A DNA stretch of 13,132 bases from an uncultured Veillonellaceae bacterium (GTDB lineage Bacteria; Bacillota; Negativicutes; Veillonellales; Negativicoccaceae), in assembly GCA_947254705.1 (NCBI GenBank), contig CAMYCX010000035.1:1-13132 (forward strand), written 5' to 3'. Under the pieces are notes generated by a model, which saw only the letters and a list, made by a program, of their open reading frames with translations, ran no database searches and was not told the DNA's origin. Made by a program: the position numbers and the translations under genes. Positions 1-6,528 of this stretch are shown piece after piece (the stretch's first letter is position 1; each line of letters starts with the position of its first letter).

Positions 1-961
1 AAACGATTAACCCTCCTCTCCGACTACAACATTATTTGTAAGGAAGACAGGTCAATCGCTTGCGGATTTGAAATGGTAGGACATCCGTCTAGACCGGATG
101 CTATCCCGAATGAATCCAACTGGAAAGAAATGCTTGACTCCACATTGGAACAGGGCAACTTCTACCGCCATGCCAAGAGTTGCGGTATGCATGTTCACCT
201 CAACCGGTCCTACTTGACGGAGAAAGGCATCGTCAAAATCGTCAATTTGCCAATGCCAACCATGACATGATACGAAGAATTACCAAACGCATTATGTCAA
301 AAGCCAAGCAATGGACACCTCCTCACACGCCGTCCCCGGACGACAGACCGGGAGTTGGACTTGATATAGACTACAACTCCGATGAAGAAGTTTCAAACCT
401 CTATCGGAAACTTTCAGGACTTGAAAGATACCGTTGTGTCAATCTCCAATCTTCTCACACGATTGAATTTAGAATTTTTGCTAGCACGCTGATATGGAAA
501 GAATTTTCCGTGCCGCACAATTGGTTCATACAATGGCGGAATTATCCCGAGCGTACACACCTCTCATCTCATTTGACGATGTTATTAAGAGTGCGAAAAG
601 ACGAATGCACCAATCTTATCGAATCTATCGAAGAAAGACCTCCCAAAACGGCAGCAAGCATTGTAAACCCCTGCAAGAGTACCTCATTTATTGAAATGAG
701 AAATTTAAATACAGAAACTTTTATCTTCCTTAAACCAACGGTTAAATGCCAACTTCCCCTTTGAAAGAGTGACCGGAGATCATATTAGATTTATTATGCA
801 ATTTACAGGAAAGTTCATATGACTATGATGATCTCGGGTATATGTGCATACTGTTTGTAATTAAAGCCTTACAATCACCTAAAAGATTTTATCATTTTAT
901 GAGAAGAATGCTCTTTATAGGACAATACCAACATGCATATTTATGTCGGCAGTTGTCGTAG
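1..961 (+). pseudogene. Decayed amidoligase-family gene (Amidoligase_2-like), frameshifted, 5' end outside window
   Basis: Three reading frames in succession carry pieces of one protein. Frame 1 (1-about 245) is open from the window edge and contains GFEMVGHPSRPDA and the signature-like SCGMHVHLNRS. The next frame (about 245-490) continues with FANANHDMIRRITKR and the strongly family-like RYRCVNLQSSHTIEFRIF. The third (about 490-690) continues with AAQLVHTMAELSRAY. Both early switches fit single-base deletions. Downstream pieces change frame again near 690 and 730, and a further stretch in the third frame (LDLLCNLQESSYDYDDLGY) runs to a stop at 959-961; its membership in the same gene is uncertain. 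Amidoligase_2 proteins are ATP-grasp/glutamine-synthetase-like predicted peptide-bond ligases, often in phage or plasmid settings. The family call rests on remembered motifs. At least two and probably four frameshifts make this a pseudogene rather than one sequencing slip. Confidence 0.72.
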
Positions 962-964
962 ACA

Positions 965-1519
965 TCACACTTTTTCAAGGATTGGCTTCTTTCCCATTTC
1001 AGTCCGCATTTTGCGGATCGCTCTAATCAGACGAACCATCTCCTTATCGGCAACAAGATACGGGGAAGGACACTCCAGTACGGCTAACGCAGCTATGATT
1101 AAATCGTTTGCCAGTGTAATTCTCCCGCCTTCTTGGTAATAATCATCTCCCGTACAGTTAACATCAACCCTGCCGCTCATTTTTCCCGGCTCGGAACCGC
1201 TAAAGAATACACGAGCACTTCGGATAGGATTTTTAATATCTTCATCCAAATTGAAGTTAATCAGCACATACAACTCTTGTTCGCTAAGTTCTTCTTCTGA
1301 AGCCTTTTCACTCCATAATCCGCACTTTTTACGCAACAACCTTCTGTTTTCGTCCTCATACCGGTCCCGTCTGCAGCGTTCTAGTTTTTCCTTGTCATAG
1401 GGATTTAAATCCCGAACCAAATGATAGTCTTTCCCATCAAACCAAACCTGGTCAATCGATGGGTCATTCAATTCCTTTCGCCAATACTCTACGCTTAACT
1501 TGTCTACTTTTTCCTTCAT
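965..1519 (-). CDS. Hypothetical protein, 184 aa, no recognised family
   Basis: Intact 184-residue ORF with ATG at 1519 and a strong Shine-Dalgarno (AAAGGAGG, 1527-1534) seven bases upstream, behind a plausible sigma-70 promoter. The product is soluble and charged, with no signal peptide or membrane segment. The first 80 residues are rich in Lys, Arg, Glu and Asp (for example LERCRRDRYEDENRR) and probably helical. The middle has strand-like hydrophobic patches (ELYVLINFNL, SARVFFSG), and the C-terminal third contains a helix-like stretch (LANDLIIAALAVLE) and ends in a basic tail. I do not recognise the family. It faces the decayed amidoligase gene convergently, with only a few bases between the two. 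Its strong ribosome site and intact frame argue that it is expressed. Confidence 0.75.
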   Translation of the reverse strand: MKEKVDKLSVEYWRKELNDPSIDQVWFDGKDYHLVRDLNPYDKEKLERCRRDRYEDENRRLLRKKCGLWSEKASEEELSEQELYVLINFNLDEDIKNPIRSARVFFSGSEPGKMSGRVDVNCTGDDYYQEGGRITLANDLIIAALAVLECPSPYLVADKEMVRLIRAIRKMRTEMGKKPILEKV

Positions 1520-1551
1520 TTACATTCCTCCTTTGATCTATGATTAACACC

Positions 1552-1580
1552 ACTGTAAACTAAGATCACAAACAAATCAA
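1552..1580 (-). promoter_or_regulatory. Putative sigma-70 promoter of the 184-aa hypothetical gene
   Basis: On the minus strand, TTGATT (1575-1580) and TACAGT (1552-1557) are separated by exactly 17 bases. The -10 box lies 32 bases upstream of the ATG at 1519, leaving room for the AAAGGAGG ribosome site. Both hexamers are imperfect, so the call rests on spacing and position. Confidence 0.45.
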
Positions 1581-1776
1581 TACAAGTCTGTCTATCATGT
1601 CCTGTTTTTGACCAACAATCACTATTGATAAATATCTCGACGTCTTTTCTATATACTATATTTAAAATCCACTATTCCCCCCTCATTGATGAAGAAGCCC
1701 CGGAGATGCTTGTCTTACTGAAAATCAGCAGTTGTTACCGCAACAGTCAGTACAACTACATCGAAGCAACACAAAT

Positions 1777-1801
1777 AGGGTCTACCCTAAGGGTAGACCC
1801 T
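1777..1801 (-). terminator. Hairpin downstream of tRNA-Val, probable terminator
   Basis: A perfect 11-bp inverted repeat (arm GGGTCTACCC plus one flanking A-T pair) with a three-base loop begins 12 bases beyond the tRNA 3' end. On the minus strand it is followed by TATTTGTGTTG, a broken rather than pure T-run. The position suits tRNA termination. No convincing terminator exists between pilO and the tRNA, so this hairpin may also end pilus-operon read-through. Confidence 0.6.
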
Positions 1802-1812
1802 TGCAATACATA

Positions 1813-1889
<77 letters not shown>

Positions 1890-1904
1890 TATTGATATAC
1901 GGCT

Positions 1905-1934
1905 ATTCTACTTGAAACAAGGCGTTATTGTCAA
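1905..1934 (-). promoter_or_regulatory. Promoter of tRNA-Val
   Basis: On the minus strand a consensus -35 box TTGACA (1929-1934) is followed after 18 bases by TAGAAT (1905-1910). The mature tRNA 5' end is 15 bases beyond the -10 box, allowing a start only a few bases upstream of the tRNA. It sits between the pilO stop (1954) and the tRNA, so the tRNA need not depend on the pilus operon. Confidence 0.75.
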
Positions 1935-1953
1935 GTTCACTATCAGAATGCCT

Positions 1954-2496
1954 TTACTGATCCTTTTTAGTTTTCGCATACAATAACGATTCATCAGTCA
2001 AAGAGTACGAGATAATATCAACCGTCGCTTGCGTCCGATTGCCTCCTGACAGTGATTTTGCCTGAATTAACCGAACTTCCCTCCACGGGGTGCCGCTTTC
2101 CCATGTCGCCAATAACTCAATCAGTGTCAGATAATCGGTTTCGAGCGTCAGCTTAATCGGATTTTGTCGCCAGGCACCTATTTCCGTTGGGGCCTTCTCT
2201 TCCGCGTCAAGAAGTTTTACATGATAATTATCACATTCAGCAATGATCGCTGACAATGCGTCACCTCGTTGCGATCTTCTTTTCAGCCTACTTTGATGTA
2301 GGCTCAGTGCCTTTTTTTCATGTGTCATCTGTATATGTAACTGCGCTTGTTTCTCATCGCTTTGCGTGGCAAAATGCCAAAACAAAGCGCCGGCACTAAT
2401 ACCGACTATACCGATAAAAAGCCAGAAATAATCTTCGTATAGTTTCCAAATACAAGCCAATTGTCGGTGAGATAAGTCAATTCTCTTCATTTTCAT
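1954..2496 (-). CDS. pilO: PilO-like type IV pilus inner-membrane protein
   Basis: About 180 residues: a short basic cytoplasmic N-terminus, one membrane segment (about residues 23-43, from YFWLFIGIVGISAG), a helical and probably coiled-coil stretch (about 45-100), then a compact C-terminal domain with strand-like segments (IKLTLETDYLTLIELLATW, TVDIISYSL). This is the PilO/GspM plan, in which PilO pairs with PilN across the inner membrane to link the cytoplasmic ATPase platform to the outer parts. Sequence identity to PilO is not obvious; the call rests on topology, size and being last, directly after the PilM/PilN-like gene. The start is ATG 2496 or 2490, both overlapping the upstream gene. 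A longer ORF reaching 2655 only repeats upstream coding sequence in another frame. No clear terminator follows. Confidence 0.65.
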   Translation of the reverse strand: MKMKRIDLSHRQLACIWKLYEDYFWLFIGIVGISAGALFWHFATQSDEKQAQLHIQMTHEKKALSLHQSRLKRRSQRGDALSAIIAECDNYHVKLLDAEEKAPTEIGAWRQNPIKLTLETDYLTLIELLATWESGTPWREVRLIQAKSLSGGNRTQATVDIISYSLTDESLLYAKTKKDQ

Positions 2497-3769
2497 GCAG
2501 CACCATCTGAAATTCTCGTTTGTTTTGTTGTTTTGCGTGTGTATACTTGACCGTTGCACGACGTTGAAGTCGCAATTGTAAATACTCTTTCCACGACTGT
2601 AACGGTTCTTGTTGCAAACAAATTCCTTCCAACACAATTCGATGATCTTCTTCACGAATTTCCGTTAGATACACGCCTTGCGGTCGACTATCCGCAATAA
2701 TCAATAAATTTTTGCTCCATATGTTTCTCTGTTGTTGCCGTTTTGCTAATATTTCCTCTGCCGCCGACAGCTCTTCCAATGCCCGTTGTCCTGAGGAATG
2801 TTCCGTATATATTGAAGCAACTTTTTCAAACGAAGTCTGACTCGTATGATACGTATATCCTCCAAGCAACATGCTGCAAATTCCAAGCCCTCCTATCCCC
2901 ATAGCCCCCCAATGACCCACTCTCCGCAATCTCGGAGAAATGAAGAGTGTATGAGGTTTACCAACCTTTTGTTTCCAACACAATGCCCCCAATGCCGCCT
3001 GTGACGCCCCCAATACAATCTGTGGATATTGCTCGCACCACTCTCCGTTCGCCCGCAAGTATTCCGCATGTGCTAAAAGTGGCCACGATTGGGCCTGCAA
3101 GCGTTTTTGCCAATAACGGCATTGATCATCTTCATCAGCCACCACATACCAAGGAACCCCTGCCAAACCGGAATTGGTGATTTCATTTTCGTTGGATATC
3201 GGTATTACCTCAACAGGACATCGATGACGATACCTCAACACCGTAACCTGGTCGGAGTGAGACCGTAGTACCTGCGCTTCAGGAGTGGGCAAAGCTGCAC
3301 CTATCGCTGACTCTTCCGGCACCAATCTCCATTCCGACACTCCTTGAGGTAATACCGTTTTTATTTGTTCTTCGATTTCGCGAGGCAATACCGCCACAAC
3401 GGTTTCCAAAAGAGCAGAACGACTCAACGACTCATGTGGTAATATTTGGAATACCCACTTTCCTTCCGTTTCCTCGCCTATCAATTCCGCCATTTCCCAT
3501 GCGAGCATTTCATCCATTTCCTCACCTGTCGCCGGTGGCAGCATCAACCGATACCACCTCACTGTACCACACGGCAATAAACTGGCTATCGTCTGCATAT
3601 TCGTATGTTGTAAATCATTCGGCAACGGTTGCTGGCGTTCTTGCCAAAACCAATGCTTTGCCTCGGTCAACTCCGTATTGTTTGCTTGTGCCCACAAACG
3701 ACCGCTGTCACCATCCCAAATAACAACAGGACAAACTTGAGCAGTCTCCTTTCTCCGCGACCAGATCAT
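2477..3769 (-). CDS. pilM: PilM/PilN-like fusion protein (GspL-like architecture)
   Basis: A 430-residue protein with two parts. Residues 1-about 280 are soluble and resemble a divergent PilM/GspL cytoplasmic domain, including LMLPPATGEEMDEMLAWEMAE near 75-95 and a terminal segment (IVLGASQAALGAL) like the end of that fold. Residues about 287-308 form a single membrane helix (MGIGGLGICSMLLGG), followed by a helical linker (about 325-350) and a PilN/GspL-like ferredoxin-fold region (GVYLTEIREEDHRIVLEGIC). In most type IV pilus systems PilM (actin-like, cytoplasmic) and PilN (bitopic) are separate; here one chain does both, as GspL does in type II secretion. It would recruit the ATPase and pair with PilO. 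ATG 3769 overlaps the upstream stop as ATGA, and its own stop overlaps pilO. The PilM nucleotide-binding motifs are not evident by eye. Confidence 0.75.
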   Translation of the reverse strand: MIWSRRKETAQVCPVVIWDGDSGRLWAQANNTELTEAKHWFWQERQQPLPNDLQHTNMQTIASLLPCGTVRWYRLMLPPATGEEMDEMLAWEMAELIGEETEGKWVFQILPHESLSRSALLETVVAVLPREIEEQIKTVLPQGVSEWRLVPEESAIGAALPTPEAQVLRSHSDQVTVLRYRHRCPVEVIPISNENEITNSGLAGVPWYVVADEDDQCRYWQKRLQAQSWPLLAHAEYLRANGEWCEQYPQIVLGASQAALGALCWKQKVGKPHTLFISPRLRRVGHWGAMGIGGLGICSMLLGGYTYHTSQTSFEKVASIYTEHSSGQRALEELSAAEEILAKRQQQRNIWSKNLLIIADSRPQGVYLTEIREEDHRIVLEGICLQQEPLQSWKEYLQLRLQRRATVKYTHAKQQNKREFQMVLHENEEN

Positions 3770-4179
3770 CCGTGCACCTCATCCACTTGAATCTCTACTG
3801 CACTCTGATTTGTGCTTAATTGATGAATCCGCATCCAAATTCTATGATCTGTTTCCGTCCCTGCCGCCATCCCCGTTACAATCGCCTCATGTGCCCCCCG
3901 CGGTGAAATTCGAACCTGTGTACGAATCTGTGGATCGGGGTATCCCAACTTTTGTTGCAACTCTTCCTGTGGAATCCCTCGTTGGCGACAATACGCCAAC
4001 GCCCAGTTAGCAGCAGACTCTGCTGCGTACTGTGTGGTAACACGCATGTCTTCTCGCTGTTGCAAGTGCACTGCCCGCTCTGCCACGTACAAACCATACC
4101 CCACAACCGTAAGCAATCCTGCCAATATAACCACAATAATCAGCGTCACACTGCCCCGCGGAGATTTACCGATAAACAT
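3766..4179 (-). CDS. PilX-like minor pilin / pilus assembly protein
   Basis: 137 residues with a hydrophobic N-terminal helix after a short basic leader: SPRG then SVTLIIVVILAGLLTVVGYG (about 10-29). The segment QYAAESAANWALAY (50-63) matches the Ala/Glu-rich helix typical of PilX N-terminal proteins. If cleaved after Gly9, position +5 of the mature protein is Ile, not the usual Glu. Lack of Glu5 is typical of GspK, which sits at the pseudopilus tip; PilX-type proteins normally keep it. A good Shine-Dalgarno (AGGAGG) precedes ATG 4179. The start overlaps the previous gene by 14 bases, and the stop overlaps the next start as ATGA. The role as a pilus-tip or priming subunit is inferred from position and N-terminal pattern. 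Confidence 0.65.
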   Translation of the reverse strand: MFIGKSPRGSVTLIIVVILAGLLTVVGYGLYVAERAVHLQQREDMRVTTQYAAESAANWALAYCRQRGIPQEELQQKLGYPDPQIRTQVRISPRGAHEAIVTGMAAGTETDHRIWMRIHQLSTNQSAVEIQVDEVHG

Positions 4180-4681
4180 ACGGCCCTCCTATAGAGTAGC
4201 TAGTCTTCAGCGGGCAAATCCCGCCTCGAATTGTAAATCTGTGATTTCCGTATTTCCAATGACAAGCGTACTCCACAAATCCTCCGTCATAAACAGTAAA
4301 CATATTCTCTCCACTTTCTCCTGCCGCCCATGCCGGTGAAAACATAGTTCCTGCCCCGATAACCGTTAGCGGTTGCCATTGCCCGTCAGATAACTCCAAG
4401 TATAGCCGCCGGGGTTGCGCTATCCATCGTTGTGGTAATTGATTATATTTGACAAAAGACAATGTACGATGATTACCGGGTCTTTCCGTGATATCCGCGT
4501 CATATAAATAACTGTCAACAATTCCCGCTATCTGCATACTTTCACGGGCACAATACAGCTGCGCAAATATTTGACCCACCGCACGCAAGCTTTGTCCCAG
4601 CAATGGTGCCACTCCTGTCAACAATAATGCGGTCAAACAAATTGCAATCAGCCACTCCAACATGATATATCCGTTACGCAT
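4166..4681 (-). CDS. Minor pilin with type III prepilin leader (PilW/GspJ-like position)
   Basis: 171 residues with a four-residue leader MRNG, cleavage expected before Tyr5, and Glu at mature +5 (YIMLE), followed by a hydrophobic helix (WLIAICLTALLLTGVAPLLG). This is a textbook class III prepilin signal. The remaining 140 residues are a predicted globular head rich in aromatic and Gly residues with several Cys (for example C44, C140, C156). ATG 4681 is chosen over a longer frame to 4726 because MRNG sits directly at the cleavage motif and GGGAGG (4687-4692) lies five bases upstream. It overlaps the previous gene by eight bases. The exact subfamily (PilW, GspJ, ComGF) cannot be fixed by eye. 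Confidence 0.8.
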   Translation of the reverse strand: MRNGYIMLEWLIAICLTALLLTGVAPLLGQSLRAVGQIFAQLYCARESMQIAGIVDSYLYDADITERPGNHRTLSFVKYNQLPQRWIAQPRRLYLELSDGQWQPLTVIGAGTMFSPAWAAGESGENMFTVYDGGFVEYACHWKYGNHRFTIRGGICPLKTSYSIGGPYVYR

Positions 4682-5045
4682 TCGTGCCTCCCGCCGGTAA
4701 CCAAATGACATATGCGGTACTACCATAGGACCCCGTTGTCATCACTTGATAACAGTACACGTCTATTTCGCTTTGTACTTCACGCTCATACGCAACCTTC
4801 ACATGCAATACCATCGTCGCATACGTTTCATCAAACTCCTTCTCTACCGGTAATCCCACAAATCGATATTCATATTTCAGCTGTTCAACAATTCGCTGCG
4901 TCAAACACTCTCTTACAACTGACTCCCCATAACTCTTTGTCAAACGTATTCCTTGATGAACAGCCAACCCCAATGATCCCGCCAACATGATAATGATCCC
5001 TGTTGCAATCAGTACTGCAGCAAGAACGAATCCGTTTCGTCTCAT
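4674..5045 (-). CDS. Pilin-like minor subunit lacking Glu5
   Basis: 123 residues starting MRRNG then FVLAAVLIATGIIIMLAGS. The basic leader and Gly before Phe6 look like a class III prepilin signal, but mature position +5 is Ala instead of Glu. The rest is a short head (about 90 residues) with two Cys (C47, C98) and a C-terminal strand-rich part (TAYVIWLPAGG). ATG 5045 is favoured over a frame extending to 5273 because it overlaps the upstream stop as ATGA and sits right at the leader, whereas the extension lies wholly inside the previous gene. Pilins without Glu5 (GspK, for example) usually act at the tip. The family is otherwise unrecognised; GspI/PilV-like is possible by order. Confidence 0.75.
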   Translation of the reverse strand: MRRNGFVLAAVLIATGIIIMLAGSLGLAVHQGIRLTKSYGESVVRECLTQRIVEQLKYEYRFVGLPVEKEFDETYATMVLHVKVAYEREVQSEIDVYCYQVMTTGSYGSTAYVIWLPAGGTNA

Positions 5046-5524
5046 CCTTCCACCCTGACACGCCCCGTCTGTGCGCTGATAATCACTTCCCGGGTTCGCC
5101 CCGATGGTCCTTTTACGGCAATTCGATACGCTCTTTCTGTACCCCCGCCCACAGCACTGGCTCGACCATTTTTTTGAAACTGAATAAACAACGGGACATA
5201 ACTCGTGAAAGAGTACCCCTGTGGGAGTGCACCCTGAATCGAAACCGATCTCGCTTGATAAATGGTATACCATCTATTTTCAGGCGCACCGGAAATAACC
5301 AGAGTCGGTGAACTCTGAGAATTCCCTCTTGCTAGGGCTTGTGTTTCTTCAACCGCCTGTACAATGGTTTGCATCACCCAATCAGACTCTATGCGCTCAC
5401 GCCACTGAATCCCCTGCGGAATCACCATTGTCGCAAAAATCGATGCGAAAGCAATTGCCCAACACAATTCCAACAACAAATAACCGCTACGTTTTTCAAC
5501 CGATAAAAATTTCACAATACTCAC
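5042..5524 (-). CDS. Minor pseudopilin, GspH/FimT-like
   Basis: 160 residues. The leader KRSG is followed by YLLLELCWAIAFASIFATMV, giving Gly14/Tyr15 cleavage and Glu at mature +5. The C-terminus TREVIISAQTGRVRVEG matches the closing strand pair of GspH/FimT pseudopilins. It would be processed by the prepilin peptidase encoded just upstream and join the minor-pilin complex that primes assembly. The start is a GTG at 5524 inside the 3' end of the peptidase gene (29-base overlap), supported by GGTGAG seven bases upstream; another GTG at 5515 is possible. Its stop overlaps the next start as ATGA. Confidence 0.82.
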   Translation of the reverse strand: MSIVKFLSVEKRSGYLLLELCWAIAFASIFATMVIPQGIQWRERIESDWVMQTIVQAVEETQALARGNSQSSPTLVISGAPENRWYTIYQARSVSIQGALPQGYSFTSYVPLFIQFQKNGRASAVGGGTERAYRIAVKGPSGRTREVIISAQTGRVRVEG

Positions 5525-6143
5525 TCATTTGCTCACCCAACCATACAACTATAATTCCCGCTATCGCTAAAAACGGCCCAAACGGAAGAGCCAACCCCCG
5601 TCGGCATCCATGGTAAAGGTAATACCCGATGCCATATATCGCACCGCTGATAAATGCGATGCACAAAAACGTCCAAGCTTCCATTGCTGAAAACCATGTC
5701 GCAATACCTGCAGCAAACCAGATATCTCCGCCCCCCATTCCGCCACGAGATATCCAAACGATGAAACTCATTAATACCGCTGTTGCCATACCGACCAAGA
5801 TTGACTCCGTAATGTAACCGCTTTCCCATTGCACTCCCCATCCGACCACCGCCATGCCAATGGAAAAACGGTACGGCAAAACACCGCAAAACAGATCAAT
5901 GCGTGCTGCCAATAATGCTACCATCGCAAACCAAAAAACAGCGCCGGCAGAAATATGTTCCGGACGCCAAACCCAGAGAAGTATTCCCATAACCATTCCT
6001 GCGACAGGCTCCCAAGGCCGCCAGGGAACTTGCGGCATCATTTGCTTCGTTGGATAGCGCTGCCGAAAATATATTCCTACCCGTGGCCAACATAATCCCA
6101 AGATCAGTCCGCCACAAGCTGCAACGAAGACGGAGCTAGCCAT
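5496..6143 (-). CDS. pilD: Prepilin peptidase (type IV leader peptidase), short form without the Cys-rich methylase region
   Basis: 215 residues, strongly hydrophobic with about six membrane segments. Both catalytic aspartates of this aspartic protease family are visible: D83 in ARIDLFCGVLP and D140 in GGMGGGDIWF. The conserved LPFGPFLAIAG follows at 186-196. The enzyme removes the short leader of the pilins encoded on either side. Bifunctional PilD/GspO proteins also N-methylate the new N-terminus using an N-terminal region with two CxxC pairs; here residues 20-60 contain no such cysteines and that region is shortened. The protein therefore looks like a peptidase-only form. ATG 6143 overlaps the pilin stop by eight bases. 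Confidence 0.93.
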   Translation of the reverse strand: MASSVFVAACGGLILGLCWPRVGIYFRQRYPTKQMMPQVPWRPWEPVAGMVMGILLWVWRPEHISAGAVFWFAMVALLAARIDLFCGVLPYRFSIGMAVVGWGVQWESGYITESILVGMATAVLMSFIVWISRGGMGGGDIWFAAGIATWFSAMEAWTFLCIAFISGAIYGIGYYLYHGCRRGLALPFGPFLAIAGIIVVWLGEQMSEYCEIFIG

Positions 6144-6516
6144 TTACCTTAGTTCCATGCGATGAGTACGTGGTTCCTTTAAACGTGCACCGCACCTCTC
6201 CCGACTGTGCCAAACGAGCGGTGTCATAAGTTGCCTGTTCCGGCGCCTGCGGCACGCTCTGCAAATAACCCTTTTTACCAGATGCATCCACCAAGTCGGA
6301 AAGCGCTCGTGGATATACACCGTGATCCGCCTCATACAATGCAACCGCAACGCCTATCGTATGCAAATCCGCTTGGATTTTGGCCTCCTTCGCTGCATCG
6401 GTTACACCAACAAATTTGGGAATCGCAAATGATGCCAAGATCCCGATAATCGCGATCACCACCAGCAATTCAATCAAGGTAAAACCGTTTCGTGACTGTA
6501 TCTGTTTTTCACTCAT
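6136..6516 (-). CDS. pilA: Major type IV pilin / GspG-like prepilin
   Basis: 126 residues with the classic class III signal: leader ending RNG, then FTLIELLVVIAIIGILASFA, so cleavage falls between Gly11 and Phe12 and Glu16 is mature +5. The head resembles GspG/PilE (AKIQADLHTIGVAVALYEADHG, then YPRALSDLVDASGKKGY), with a single Cys (C110), so no intramolecular disulphide is possible. It is the most consensus-like pilin here and the likely main fibre subunit. Unlike its neighbours it is separated from the upstream gene by 12 bases and has its own strong Shine-Dalgarno (AGGGGGAG), consistent with higher output. Confidence 0.93.
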   Translation of the reverse strand: MSEKQIQSRNGFTLIELLVVIAIIGILASFAIPKFVGVTDAAKEAKIQADLHTIGVAVALYEADHGVYPRALSDLVDASGKKGYLQSVPQAPEQATYDTARLAQSGEVRCTFKGTTYSSHGTKVNG

Positions 6517-6528
6517 TACGTACTCCCC

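Noticed and set aside
1..961. Explaining the amidoligase frame changes as programmed frameshifting or one sequencing error
   Set aside because: There are several separate shifts and no slippery heptamer-plus-structure signal at the switch points.
4674..5273. A 199-residue version of the Glu5-less minor pilin
   Set aside because: The extra 76 residues lie wholly inside the preceding minor-pilin gene in another frame, and the internal ATG at 5045 has an ATGA overlap at the leader peptide.
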